This document shows positions 22,965 to 32,500 of a DNA stretch of 35,824 bases, piece by piece (within the stretch, counting starts at the first letter, position 1; each line of letters begins with the position of its first letter). Source of the stretch: Paenibacillus sp. A3 (GTDB lineage: Bacteria > Bacillota > Bacilli > Paenibacillales > NBRC-103111). The notes under the pieces are model-generated. The model had not been told where the DNA came from and did no database searches. It saw only the letters and a list, made by a program, of their open reading frames with translations. A program made the position numbers and the translations under genes. Location: contig NZ_JTHN01000155.1 of assembly GCF_001399685.1 (NCBI RefSeq), positions 1-35,824 of the forward strand, given 5' to 3'.

Positions 22965-24650
22965 CTAGATTTTCATGACTCCACCGGTGCTGGCCGAGGT
23001 TACGAGCTTGGAATAGCGGGCCAGATAACCCGTTTTCACCTTCGGCTCGAAGCCTTTCCAGTTCGCACGGCGGCGTTCGAATTCCTCGTCGCTGACCAGC
23101 AGCTCGATTTTACGGTTAACGAGATCGAGCTCGATGATATCGCCGTCCTCGACGAATGCGATCGGACCGCCTTCCGCCGCTTCCGGCGAGATGTGGCCGA
23201 TGCTGATACCGCGTGATGCGCCGGAGAAACGGCCGTCCGTAATGAGACCGACTTTCGCGCCGAGGCCCATTCCGACGATCTGCGAGGTTGGGGCGAGCAT
23301 TTCCGGCATGCCGGGACCGCCTTTCGGACCTTCGTAACGGATAACGACGACATGGCCTTCTTTTACTTTGCCGTTGGCGATGCCTTCCAGCGCCGCTTCC
23401 TGCGAATCGAAGCAGATGGCCGGCCCTTTGTGATAGCCGCCCACGGACTTGTCCACCGCGCCGACCTTGATGATCGAGCCGTTCGGTGCCAGGTTGCCGA
23501 ACAGCACCGCCAAGCCGCCTTGCTCCGAATGCGGGTTATCCAGCGTACGGATGACGTCCGTGTTCAAAATCTCGCAGCCGGCGACGTTTTCGCGCAGCGT
23601 TTTACCGGTCACGGTGATGCGGTCGCCGTACAGCGCGCCCGGCTTTTTGAACAGTTCGTTCAGGACGGCGCTCACGCCTCCGGCGTTGTGAACGTCCTCG
23701 ATATGATAATCGGAGGCCGGAGCGATTTTGGCCAAGTGCGGGATGCGCTTCGCCACTTCATTGATCCGCTCGATCGGGTATTCGAAGCCCGCTTCGTGCG
23801 CCAGAGCGAGTGTGTGCAGCACAGTATTGGTCGAGCCGCCCATCGCCATATCCAGCGCGAACGCATTGTCGATCGCTTCCATCGTCACGATATCGCGCGG
23901 CTTGATATCCTTTTGAATCAACTCCATGAGCTGCTTCGCGGAACGCTTCACGAATTCCTTACGGTCATCGGAAATCGCCAAAATGGTGCCGTTGCCCGGG
24001 AGCGCCAGACCGAGAGCTTCCGCCAGACAGTTCATCGAGTTGGCCGTGAACATGCCGGAGCAGGAGCCGCAGGTCGGACAGCCGTATTGCTCAAGCTCAA
24101 GCAGACCTTTATCGTCGATTTTGCCGGCTTGGTAAGCGCCCACGCCTTCGAATACGGAAGACAGTGAAATCGAACGTCCGTCGCTCGTTTTTCCGGCTTT
24201 CATCGGACCGCCGCTGACGAATACCGTCGGAATGTTGACGCGCAGCGCGCCCATCATCATGCCCGGCGTAATTTTGTCGCAGTTCGGGATGCAGACCATG
24301 CCGTCGAACCAGTGCGCGGACACAACCGTTTCGAGAGAATCCGCAATAATCTCGCGGCTCGGCAAGGAATAGCGCATGCCGATATGCCCCATGGCAATGC
24401 CGTCGTCTACGCCGATCGTGTTAAATTCAAACGGCACGCCGCCCGCTTCGCGAATCGCTTCTTTCACGAGCTTGCCGAATTCCTGCAGGTGAACGTGACC
24501 CGGAACGATGTCGATATACGAGTTGCAAACCGCGATAAACGGCTTGTCGAAGTCCTCCTCTTTGACGCCGGCGGCGCGCAGCAAGCTGCGGTGCGGAGCG
24601 CGGTCAAAGCCCTTTTTGATCATGTCGCTTCTCATTTTTCCCTTGGACAT
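22965..24650 (-). CDS. ilvD: Dihydroxy-acid dehydratase
   Basis: Dehydrates 2,3-dihydroxy-isovalerate and -methylvalerate to the 2-oxo acids in valine, leucine and isoleucine synthesis. The 561-residue protein has the IlvD/Edd family motifs [12 protein letters not shown] (Cys124), [18 protein letters not shown] (Cys197) and PGNGT. The N-terminal segment is [10 protein letters not shown] without a Cys at the VPGH position, as in E. coli IlvD with its oxygen-sensitive cluster, rather than the TPCN form of plant-type [2Fe-2S] enzymes; cluster type is inferred. CGGAGG precedes the ATG. It stands alone here, with a promoter at 24714-24742 and no T-box in the short leader. Confidence 0.95.
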   Translation of the reverse strand: MSKGKMRSDMIKKGFDRAPHRSLLRAAGVKEEDFDKPFIAVCNSYIDIVPGHVHLQEFGKLVKEAIREAGGVPFEFNTIGVDDGIAMGHIGMRYSLPSREIIADSLETVVSAHWFDGMVCIPNCDKITPGMMMGALRVNIPTVFVSGGPMKAGKTSDGRSISLSSVFEGVGAYQAGKIDDKGLLELEQYGCPTCGSCSGMFTANSMNCLAEALGLALPGNGTILAISDDRKEFVKRSAKQLMELIQKDIKPRDIVTMEAIDNAFALDMAMGGSTNTVLHTLALAHEAGFEYPIERINEVAKRIPHLAKIAPASDYHIEDVHNAGGVSAVLNELFKKPGALYGDRITVTGKTLRENVAGCEILNTDVIRTLDNPHSEQGGLAVLFGNLAPNGSIIKVGAVDKSVGGYHKGPAICFDSQEAALEGIANGKVKEGHVVVIRYEGPKGGPGMPEMLAPTSQIVGMGLGAKVGLITDGRFSGASRGISIGHISPEAAEGGPIAFVEDGDIIELDLVNRKIELLVSDEEFERRRANWKGFEPKVKTGYLARYSKLVTSASTGGVMKI

Positions 24651-24713
24651 TCGCTTAAAGCCTCCGTTTCCATCCCTATGAAAATAGAATTCTACGATTT
24701 AACGCTTCACTCG

Positions 24714-24742
24714 ATTGTATCACGTTTCCCCGGAATTGAAAA
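24714..24742 (-). promoter_or_regulatory. ilvD promoter with inverted repeat
   Basis: TTTTCA (24737-24742) and TACAAT (24714-24719) are 17 bases apart on the minus strand. The perfect inverted repeat CACGTTT-N12-AAACGTG (24721-24746) covers the spacer and the -35, a good place for a repressor. Confidence 0.65.
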
Positions 24743-24791
24743 CGTGAACCGGATTGGAAAAAAGGCGGTTTCCCCGGCTGACGCGCCGTTT

Positions 24792-24821
24792 TTGCGGCCT
24801 GGTCGGCAAATCTGTTATAAT
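24792..24821 (+). promoter_or_regulatory. Promoter of the DUF3055 gene
   Basis: A perfect TATAAT (24816-24821) with a weak TTGCGG 18 bases upstream. It starts transcription about 30 bases before the coding sequence. Confidence 0.6.
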
Positions 24822-24860
24822 TCGGTTAGCTTCAGGAATTTAAGTATCGGAGGATGCGTC

Positions 24861-25154
24861 ATGACGGAGTTTGATTATTTGTACGACGGTACGGAGGAAA
24901 CGAAAACCCGCTTCGTATGCGTAGTCGGCGAAACGCTGCGGCGGTTCGATCTGGCGATTACGAGTACGAATCGTTTTTATGGAAAAAAATTAGTCACCGA
25001 CATGCAGACGGGACGGACGGCGGTCATCGGACCGGACGATCTGGAGGAAGAAGGATATTTGGAGCATGCCTATAAGCTTAACGAAGAAGAGGCCAACGAG
25101 CTGCGGGCGTTTCTGAGCGAGGTTGTCGGGCCGATCAGCTTCTCGGACATTTAA
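24861..25154 (+). CDS. DUF3055-like cytosolic protein
   Basis: A 97-residue soluble protein: MTEFDYLYDG, then TRFVCVVGETLRRFD, FYGKKLVTDMQTGR and EEEGYLEHAYKL, ending GPISFSDI. The order of these segments resembles the DUF3055 family of Bacillales, whose function is unknown. A CGGAGG lies 8 bases before ATG 24861. The reading frame is open far upstream, into ilvD antisense, but the ribosome site and promoter fix the start here. It is transcribed divergently from ilvD. Confidence 0.8.
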   Translation: MTEFDYLYDGTEETKTRFVCVVGETLRRFDLAITSTNRFYGKKLVTDMQTGRTAVIGPDDLEEEGYLEHAYKLNEEEANELRAFLSEVVGPISFSDI

Positions 25155-25174
25155 TGCACTTGGAACCTGCAGAT

Positions 25175-25220
25175 AAAAAAAGCCGCCGGCACCGCACAAT
25201 ACGGCATCCGGGCGGCTTTT
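25175..25220. terminator. Shared terminator of the DUF3055 and cupin genes
   Basis: AGCCGCC and GGCGGCT arms flank a GC-rich loop. Seven T follow on the minus strand and four on the plus strand, so it is strongest for the cupin gene. Confidence 0.85.
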
Positions 25221-25225
25221 CCCCG

Positions 25226-25543
25226 TTATTTCTTAATCAGATCCTCACGCACCGGCGTGAACGAGTCGAGCAGCGCGCTCGCCTCCAGCGCCCGGCAGCC
25301 GTGCTTCGCCCCGCTCGGGATATAGATCGTCTCTCCCGCCGCGATCACTTTCGTATCCCCGTCCACCGTAAATTCAAGCCGGCCCTTCAAGCAGTACGAC
25401 AGCTGCTCGTGCGGGTGGCTGTGCACGTATCCTTCGGCCCCTTCCTCGAAATGCACTTCCATCATCATGATGCCGGCTCCCGGCTCGAATATTTTCCGTT
25501 TCACGCCGGGCTCGGCGTTTTCCCATACGTTGATGTTGCTCAT
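25226..25543 (-). CDS. Small single-domain cupin protein
   Basis: A 105-residue protein made of one cupin-2 beta-barrel. Motif 1 is HSHPHEQLSYCLKGRLEF (probable metal ligands the two His and Glu) and motif 2 is IYIPSGAKHGC. Such proteins bind a divalent metal and may be sugar isomerase-like, dioxygenase-like or ligand-binding; the substrate cannot be told from sequence. A GAGGGG lies ahead of the ATG. It is a single gene with its own terminator, 108 bases downstream of the AraC-type regulator on the same strand. Confidence 0.85.
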   Translation of the reverse strand: MSNINVWENAEPGVKRKIFEPGAGIMMMEVHFEEGAEGYVHSHPHEQLSYCLKGRLEFTVDGDTKVIAAGETIYIPSGAKHGCRALEASALLDSFTPVREDLIKK

Positions 25544-25651
25544 GCGTCGTCCCCTCTTCCCGATCCTGATCTTTCGATTATATCGCAGGGGCGTACGAAT
25601 TCGAAGGGAGCTTCCCCGGATGAAGTAGGCTTTTTTTCAGGTGCGGACGTC

Positions 25652-26461
25652 TTAGCGCCGGGGGGCAGCTCCTTTGCGGTACTGCTCCGGAGTGACGCCT
25701 GTCGCTTTGGCAAACGCGCGGTACAGTTGACTTGGGCTCGAAAATCCCAGACTGTAGCTGATCTCCGTGACGCTGGCTCGCGTCCTCACTAACTGCTCCT
25801 TCGCCTGTTCGATCCGCAGGCGCAAAATATATTGATAAGGCGTCACGCCCACCGTCTGTGTAAAAGAGCGGATAAAGTGAAACTTGCTCTGATAAACGAG
25901 CGAAGCGAGCCTCTCCATCGTGAGCCGTTCCGTATAATGCGCATGAATAAACTCCAGGATATCTGTCATCCCCGGCGCGAGCGCCCCATCGACATGTCGT
26001 CCGTTCAGTACACGTGAATCGTTTTTCCCCACCACGCGCCGTATATAAGTCAGCACCCGGTCTTCGGTTTCTTCTACCGCGAGCGGATCGGGACCGTCGC
26101 GAAGCAGCAGCTCGGAAGTCCAGGCCTTCATTTGTTTTTTAATGTCTTCCGGGTTAAAAAGCGGCCGCGAATCCAGCTCCGGCTCCTGTTCCGACCAGCC
26201 TTCAACAAGCAGCTGCTTCCGGACCTGCACGATATATACGCCCCCATCCGGGCCGAGCGAAAAATGATGCTCCTCCCCCGGATGCTGGATCAAAGCGTGG
26301 CCCCCGCTGATCGAATACACTCTCCGCTCCTGCGTCAAACGGCAAGTGCCGGTGACGGGAATGGTGATTTGGTAAAAATCGGCATGGGCGTGAGGGATAT
26401 TCTCAAACGTATTCTCGATGCGCCATAGTTCCATATTCGGCGTCGTTAGTTTAAATTGCAT
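25652..26461 (-). CDS. AraC-family transcriptional regulator
   Basis: A 269-residue regulator with an N-terminal cupin-like sensing domain (about 1-140, with HAHADFYQITIPVTGT) and a C-terminal pair of helix-turn-helices (about 165-262; LASLVYQSKFHFIRSFTQTVGVTPYQY, then VTEISYSLGFSSPSQLYRAFAKATG). It is divergent from an Fsr-type MFS exporter, with 118 bases between the two starts, and probably controls it. Its own promoter (perfect TATAAT at 26485-26490, minus strand, with TTAACG 16 bases upstream) is overlapped by a perfect inverted repeat, suggesting autoregulation. The inducer is unknown. Confidence 0.9.
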   Translation of the reverse strand: MQFKLTTPNMELWRIENTFENIPHAHADFYQITIPVTGTCRLTQERRVYSISGGHALIQHPGEEHHFSLGPDGGVYIVQVRKQLLVEGWSEQEPELDSRPLFNPEDIKKQMKAWTSELLLRDGPDPLAVEETEDRVLTYIRRVVGKNDSRVLNGRHVDGALAPGMTDILEFIHAHYTERLTMERLASLVYQSKFHFIRSFTQTVGVTPYQYILRLRIEQAKEQLVRTRASVTEISYSLGFSSPSQLYRAFAKATGVTPEQYRKGAAPRR

Positions 26462-26484
26462 GTCCGCTCTCCCTCCTTCCCGCC

Positions 26485-26523
26485 ATTATAGCAAAAATTG
26501 CTCGGACGTTAAGCAATTTTTGC
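26485..26523. promoter_or_regulatory. Divergent operator and araC-type promoter
   Basis: A perfect 12-bp inverted repeat GCAAAAATTGCT-N9-AGCAATTTTTGC (26491-26523). Each arm also contains its own small palindrome GCAA-AAA-TTGC (or GCAA-TTT-TTGC). It lies between the -35 and -10 of the minus-strand promoter (TTAACG-16-TATAAT). No T run follows on either strand, so it is an operator candidate, not a terminator. Confidence 0.7.
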
Positions 26524-26579
26524 GGCGACTTCGTCCGCCTCCTCCCTTAAGATTAGTAAGAAAAAAAGGATAGGTGCCT

Positions 26580-27833
26580 ATGAACGCTAAAGATACGTTA
26601 AGCAAAACCGCCTCGGCCGGTATGCTCGCGCTGACCGGGGTCAGCCTGGCGCATCTGCTGAACGACGCGATGCAGTCCGCCATCCCGGCGGTCTTCCCGA
26701 TCTTCCAGCAATCGATGCAGCTCAGCTTCGCGCAGATCGGCTGGATCGCCTTCGCCCTGAACGTCACGGCCTCCGTATTGCAGCCGCTTGTCGGCTATTA
26801 CACCGACAAGCGTCCGACGCCGCTGCTGCTTCCGGCGGGCATGGTTTTCTCGCTGCTCGGCATGATCGGGTTCGCCTATTCGGCCAATTGGTGGATGCTG
26901 ATTGCCTCCGCCTTGCTGCTGGGCGTCGGCTCGTCCGTGCTGCATCCCGAATCTTCGCGGGTCGCCCACCTTGCCTCCGCCAAAGGAAGAGGACTCGCCC
27001 AATCCATCTTTCAGGTCGGGGGTAACACCGGACAGGCGCTGGCTCCCTTAATCGTCGCCTGGCTCGTGGTGCCTCAAGGACAACGAGGGCTGCTCTTGTT
27101 CTCGTTCGCCGCCGTATTGGGAATCGTCCTGCAGGGCATCGTCTCGGGCTGGTACCGACGTCATCTTGCCGCTCAGGCTTCCAAGAAACGGAGCGCATTA
27201 CCGGCCGATACGAAGCCCTTGAAAAAAGGATATGTTTCCTTCGCCATCGGTTTGCTGATTGTCTTGTTGTTCTCCAAATTCGTGTATATTGCCGGGATGA
27301 CCGGCTATTATGCCTTTTATTATATGGACCGGTACGGACTGTCCTTGGAAAACGCCCAGCTTTGCTTGTTCGTGCTGCAAGCGGCCGGCATGCTCGGGAC
27401 GCTGTTCGGCGGCCCGCTTGCCGACCGTTTCGGACGGAAGCGGATCATCTGGTTTTCCATTCTCGGCACCGCGCCGTTCTCGCTGCTGCTGCCCTATGCC
27501 ACGCCGTTCTGGGCCGCCGTGCTTTGCTTTATGATCGGCGCCATTCTGATGTCGGGGTTCACGGTGATTATCGTATACGCCCAGGAACTGCTCCCCGGGA
27601 AGGTCGGGACCGTCGCCGGGCTGTTTTTCGGATTGGCCTTCGGACTCGGCGGGCTCGGATCTGTCGTCTTGGGCTCGCTGATCGATAAGACGAGCGTCTC
27701 CTTCGTCATTCAGCTCTGCGCCTTCCTCCCGCTGCTGGGTGCCGCAGCCCTGCTCCTGCCCAAAGACGTAAGTGCGGCCAGGCAGACGCAGGAAGCGGAA
27801 ACGGCCTCAGGCGGCCTGTCCGCCGAATCCTAG
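26580..27833 (+). CDS. MFS exporter of the fosmidomycin resistance (Fsr) type
   Basis: A 417-residue protein with about 12 membrane helices. The N-terminal LTGVSLAHLLNDAMQSAIPAVFP, the VLHPESSRVAHLAS segment and GLAQSIFQVGGNTGQALAPL are typical of the Fsr subfamily of the major facilitator superfamily, whose E. coli member exports fosmidomycin. A GPLADRFGRKR loop between helices 8 and 9 is the MFS motif A copy. The substrate here is unknown. AAGGA lies 9 bases before ATG 26580; a GTG at 26574 is less well placed. No strong SigA promoter is visible, which would suit activation by the divergent AraC-type protein. Confidence 0.88.
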   Translation: MNAKDTLSKTASAGMLALTGVSLAHLLNDAMQSAIPAVFPIFQQSMQLSFAQIGWIAFALNVTASVLQPLVGYYTDKRPTPLLLPAGMVFSLLGMIGFAYSANWWMLIASALLLGVGSSVLHPESSRVAHLASAKGRGLAQSIFQVGGNTGQALAPLIVAWLVVPQGQRGLLLFSFAAVLGIVLQGIVSGWYRRHLAAQASKKRSALPADTKPLKKGYVSFAIGLLIVLLFSKFVYIAGMTGYYAFYYMDRYGLSLENAQLCLFVLQAAGMLGTLFGGPLADRFGRKRIIWFSILGTAPFSLLLPYATPFWAAVLCFMIGAILMSGFTVIIVYAQELLPGKVGTVAGLFFGLAFGLGGLGSVVLGSLIDKTSVSFVIQLCAFLPLLGAAALLLPKDVSAARQTQEAETASGGLSAES

Positions 27834-27859
27834 CCTGCGCTCCCAAGCTAAAACAGAAC

Positions 27860-27895
27860 AGACCTCCGGGCCGCATCGGCAGCCTTCGGAGGTCT
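27860..27895. terminator. Hairpin between the MFS and thioesterase genes
   Basis: AGACCTCCG and CGGAGGTCT form a 9-bp stem between two convergent genes. T runs are poor on both sides (TGTTCTGTTTT on the minus strand), so termination may be moderate. Confidence 0.6.
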
Positions 27896-27914
27896 GATTC
27901 ATTCCCACCTTTGG

Positions 27915-28427
27915 TTATTCCCAAGGAAAATCCATAATCAAGTAGTCGGCAAATGCCTTGCTCTGCTCACGGCGGATTCTGCGCATTTCCGCCCGGTGCT
28001 TTGCCGTTTCGTGCAGCCGCTTCTCTTCCTCTGTTTCCGGGATGACTTGCGGCACCGGAACGGGCCGCTGGTCGTCATTCAACGCGACGAAGGTCAGGAA
28101 GGCCGTCGCCGCAATTTTCCGCTCGCCGGTAATCAGGTCCTCGGTGATCACTTTCACAAACACTTCCATCGAGCTTTTGCCGGTCCACGTGACGAACGAT
28201 TCGAGACAGACCGAATCCGTAGGCCGCACGGGCGACAAAAAGTCGACGGAGTCGGTCGATGCGGTAACGACGTTTTCCCGGCAATGCTTGGAAGCCGAAA
28301 TCGATGCGATATCGTCGATATAAGCCATCAGCTTGCCGCCGAACAGCGTATTGTGATTGTTGACGTCAGTCGGGAACACCCGGGAAGTTTTGTAGCATCG
28401 CGATTGTTTGGCATATTGTTGTTCCAT
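27915..28427 (-). CDS. Hotdog-fold acyl-CoA thioesterase
   Basis: A 170-residue acyl-CoA hydrolase of the YkhA/YciA-like hotdog family. Visible are the N-terminal VFPTDVNNHNTLFGGKLMAYID, with the catalytic Asn/Asp-Gly region, the STDSVDFLSPVRPTDSV strand pair and ATAFLTFVALND. A charged helical C-terminal tail follows. These enzymes release CoA from medium to long acyl chains. It starts 20 bases after the exonuclease gene and probably shares its transcript. AAGGGG precedes the ATG. Confidence 0.9.
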   Translation of the reverse strand: MEQQYAKQSRCYKTSRVFPTDVNNHNTLFGGKLMAYIDDIASISASKHCRENVVTASTDSVDFLSPVRPTDSVCLESFVTWTGKSSMEVFVKVITEDLITGERKIAATAFLTFVALNDDQRPVPVPQVIPETEEEKRLHETAKHRAEMRRIRREQSKAFADYLIMDFPWE

Positions 28428-28447
28428 AAGTTAGGCGCCCCTTTTCA

Positions 28448-29356
28448 TTATCCGATCAATTTCATTAATCCCCTGAATTCGAGCTCTTCAAACTTGCTCA
28501 GGACCGATTGCCGGTCCATTTCCCAGAAACAGCCTTCCAGCGCGCAGGCGACGGGAGCTTCGCAGCAGATTGTCGCGAGGCTTCGCGAGAGGTGCAGCAT
28601 ATCGAGCTGCGTTTCGATCTTGGAGCGGACGCCTTTCGGCAGCAGCTCAAGATTTTCCAAAATCCCTTCGATGGATTCGTATTCTACCAACAGCTTGAGC
28701 GCCGTCTTTTCGCCGATACCTTTTACGCCCGGATAATTATCCGCCGTATCGCCCATGAGCCCTTTGAGATCGATAATTTGCTTCGGTGTCAGCTGCATTT
28801 CCTCAAACAGCGATTCCGGGCTGTAAACGGCGTAATTGCCTTGGCCCTTCTTCATAATCACGACCCGTACCCGCTCGGCCACGAGCTGCAGCATATCGTG
28901 ATCCCCCGTCAGTATGTATACTTCCGCGTCCTGACTATAGTGCTTCGCCAACGTGCCGATGCAGTCGTCGGCCTCGTACCCGGAGATGCCAACGTTGATG
29001 ACGCCGAAGCTGGACGTCACTTCTTTGACGAGGTCGAACTGGGGAATAAGCTCTTCCGGACAATCGGCCCGGTTCGCCTTGTATTCCGTGAATTGCTCGC
29101 TGCGGAACGTTTTGCTCCCCATGTCCCAGCAGCATACGATGTGCGTCGGCTCAAACCGTTGAACCGCGTCCCAAAAATATTTCACGAATCCGAATACGGC
29201 GTTTGTCGGCGTCCCGTCACTCGTTCGCATAATATATCCGCTGTAGGAAGTGGCATAAAAAGCGCGGAACAGCAAAGCCATCCCGTCGACGAGCAAAACC
29301 CGCGGAAGCGTCGCATTGTTATCATGTATATCGTTTATATCCTTCAACTGCTCCAA
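28448..29356 (-). CDS. 5'-3' exonuclease (PolA N-domain/FEN type)
   Basis: A 302-residue stand-alone 5'-3' exonuclease/flap endonuclease, like the N-terminal domain of DNA polymerase I and B. subtilis YpcP. It removes RNA primers and flaps. Metal-binding acids lie in LLVDGMALLFRAFY, VCCWDMGSKTFRSE, GYEADDCIGTLA and LTGDHDMLQLV. The helix-hairpin-helix region LKGLMGDTADNYPGVKGIGEKTALKLL is complete. The start is a TTG, 8 bases after GGGAGAG; no in-frame ATG with a better site is visible. Confidence 0.9.
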   Translation of the reverse strand: MEQLKDINDIHDNNATLPRVLLVDGMALLFRAFYATSYSGYIMRTSDGTPTNAVFGFVKYFWDAVQRFEPTHIVCCWDMGSKTFRSEQFTEYKANRADCPEELIPQFDLVKEVTSSFGVINVGISGYEADDCIGTLAKHYSQDAEVYILTGDHDMLQLVAERVRVVIMKKGQGNYAVYSPESLFEEMQLTPKQIIDLKGLMGDTADNYPGVKGIGEKTALKLLVEYESIEGILENLELLPKGVRSKIETQLDMLHLSRSLATICCEAPVACALEGCFWEMDRQSVLSKFEELEFRGLMKLIG

Positions 29357-29465
29357 GCTTCATCTCTCCCATGAACCGTTATTCCTTCATCATTATAACA
29401 CAGGTTCGCATGTCGGAGACGCAACGTTTGCAAAAGCAAAAATCCCCAGCCAGCCTCTTTCCAAT

Positions 29466-29500
29466 CCAAAAAAAGAATCCCGATCGATTCGCGGGACTTA
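29466..29500 (-). terminator. Terminator after the NRPS gene
   Basis: On the minus strand AAGTCCCG and CGGGATT pair (one bulged G), followed by CTTTTTTT, about 45 bases after the NRPS stop. It separates the NRPS from the exonuclease gene. Confidence 0.75.
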
Positions 29501-29545
29501 AAGATTCCCTGTTCGATCAGGATGAATTGGGTTGATATTCGTCCG

Positions 29546-32500
29546 CTATACCAGGTGGGACTCCATCCGGGTACCGGACGTTTTTTCGGCGATTTGCCGC
29601 AGGATTTCTTGGATGCCCTTAATGTTTTCTTCGACGAAACCGGACTCCAGCACCTCGTCGTGATTGCCGATCAACGGGTATTCCGCATAGCTTCCTTCCG
29701 TCGACTCCTTCCATAACAGGCGGTTGCCTGACGCCGCATCCTCCGCGCTGGTGCCTGCGGCCACAAATCCGTGAATGTCGGCCCGGACCGTTCCCGTATT
29801 CAGCAGTCCGTTCTTGTACATGGCGTAGTCGTATATTTTTTGCTTATAACTCTTCGTCAAAATTTGCTTATACGGTTCGGAGATCTGCTCCAGAAGAAGA
29901 TCGATTTCTTTGACCGTTTCCTCTCGGGTTAAGTCGATGATTTCGCTGCTCTTGACCGAATCGATCATGATGATGTCGGACACCGCATAGCCTCTGCTTT
30001 CCAGCGCTTTGGCCACTTCGTGCGCCAGATTGCCTCCTGACGAGTAGCCGAGCAGGACATAAGGCGGCTTCGCTTGAATGCTTACGATATGCTCCACATA
30101 GCGCTCCAGCAGCTCTTCCTCGTGCCCGCAATCCTGGATGAAGTCGAGGCCGTAGACGACGCAGCGGTCTTCCAGCAATCTGGCCATCTCGGCAAAAGCA
30201 AGACCATAGCCGATCATCGGAGGGAAGCAGAACAGGTTGAGCGGGCCGCTCTCGTTTAACTTGACGACCGGATAACCGGCGTTCCGCTCCAGCTCGGATT
30301 TCATCAGCTCGCGCGCAAGCCCTTCGATCGTCGGCGATTCGAACACGCTGCGAATCGGCAGCTCGACGCCCGTCTCCCGATGCATTTTGCGCACCAGCTC
30401 AAGCACCTTGAGCGAATGCCCTCCCAAGGCGAAGAAGTTGTCCTTCACTCCGGCGCGCGAAACGCCCAGCACGTCTTGCCAGATCTGCGCCAGCCGTTCC
30501 TCCGTCCCCGTGCGCGGCGCGATGTACTCCGTTCCCGTCCACATGCTTCCGTCTGGGGCCGGCAGCGCCTTGCGATCGATTTTCCCGCTGGAAGTCAGCG
30601 GCATCCGCTCCACAGACACGAAATACGCCGGAACCATGTACCCCGGCAGCGCCGCAGCCAAAGCCTCCCGCAGCTCGCCTGCGGCAAGCTCCCGGTCTCC
30701 GGTGACATACGCGCACAGCTGCTGTCCGCCTTCATCCGCAATCGCAACAACGACGGCTTCCCGGACGGACGGTACGTTCATCAGCTGCGCCTCCACCTCG
30801 CCCAGCTCGATCCGGTAGCCGCGGATTTTGACCTGATCGTCGATGCGGCCCGCGAATTCGATCGTTCCGTCCGGCAGCCATCTCGCCCAGTCGCCCGTTC
30901 CGTACATTCGCTCGCCCGGCGCAAACGGATTCGGGACAAACTTCTCCGCCGTCAGCTCCGGACGGTTCAGGTACCCTTTGGCCAGCCCGTCGCCGGAAAT
31001 GTACAGCTGGCCCAGCACGCCCACAGGCTGCAGCTGTTGATGCGGGTTCAAAATATAGGCTGCGGTATTATGGATCGGCTTCCCTAACGTAACCGGAGTC
31101 CCCGCTTCGCATTGGCCGGCAAGCACATCGATCGTCGTCTCTGTCGGACCGTAATGGTTGTGAAGTTCGTAGCCTTTTCGGACCAGTTTTTCTTTTAAGG
31201 AGTCCTCCAGCCGCTCTCCTCCGCAAATCAAGACGCGCAAAGAAGGGTGTCTCTCTTCATCATCCTCGGCCAGAAATTCCCGCATGAGCGCTTGGGGAAG
31301 ATCCAGGATCTGGATTTCGGTGGCGGCCGCATAGTCCAAAAGACGCCGCTTGCTCAGGAGCGTTTCCTTGCGGATGACGTGCAGCTCGCCGCCGTGCAGC
31401 AGCATGCCGAACATTTGCTCCACGCTGGGATCGAACGTATATTCCGCCGTCAAAATCATCCTTGGCTGAACTTGTCCAAAATAGCGTGCATGGAACCAGC
31501 TTACGGTGTTGATGACGCTGCGGTGCGCGACCATTACCCCTTTGGGCTGCCCCGTCGTTCCCGATGTATAGAGCACGTAGATCAGGTTGTCCGGCCCGCT
31601 GGCGTGCTCCGGATTCGAATCATCGTCTCCGTAGGCCTGCGGGTTGTCCAGCGCGACGATTTTGCCGCCAAAAGCCACCCGCTCACGCAGACGATCTTGC
31701 AGCAGCAAGAGCTGCGCGCCCGAGTCTTCCAGCATGTAACGAATCCGTTCCTCCGGATATTCGGGATCGACCGGCACATAAGCGCCTCCGGCCTTGAGAA
31801 TCGCCAGCACGCCGACAATCATTTCCAGCGAGCGCTCCGCCATCATCGCGACAAGTTTGTCCGGCTGCACACCTTCGGCCCGCAGCGTATGCGCCAGCCG
31901 GTTCGCCCGTTCGTTCAGCTCGCGGTAGGTCAGCCGCTCGTCCTCCCAGACGACCGCCGTCCGGTCCGGCGTACGCGCCGCCTGCTCTTCGAACAGGCCG
32001 TGCACGGTCCGCTCCCGCGGATAATCTGCCGCCGTCTCGTTGAACGCACGGACGAGCTGTTCTTTTTCCTCCGGCGTCGCCAGCTCCAGCTCGCTCACGC
32101 GAAGGTGCGGGTTCTCCGTAACTTGCTCCAGAATATGAACAAAATGCCCCTGAATCCGCCGGATATCGTCCATATCATAGGCCAGCGTATTATAGCCGAA
32201 GCTCACCCGGATCTCCTCGCCCGGCAGCACCACCAGGTTGAAATCGTAATTCGTCTGCTCGAATACCGACACGTTGCCGATCTCAAAAGCCGCCTCCTCA
32301 GGGCTTCCGAGCTGCTCCACCTGCTCCTCTACGGGATAGTTTTCAAACACCATGATATGGCTGATCAAGTCCTGCTTTTGCCCGGTCAGCGCCTGAATCT
32401 CGAACAGCGGATACGTATCGTAGGCATTGGAGGCCAGCGCTTGCTCCTGGGTCCTTCTCATCGCTTCCGCAAAGGTTGCTTCCGACTCGCAGCGGATACG

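Noticed and set aside
23352-24167. 271-codon plus-strand frame opposite ilvD
   Set aside because: Antisense to conserved ilvD sequence, no ribosome site and no family resemblance.
24651-24713. T-box riboswitch in the ilvD leader
   Set aside because: The leader is only about 60 bases and lacks the T-box sequence and terminator.
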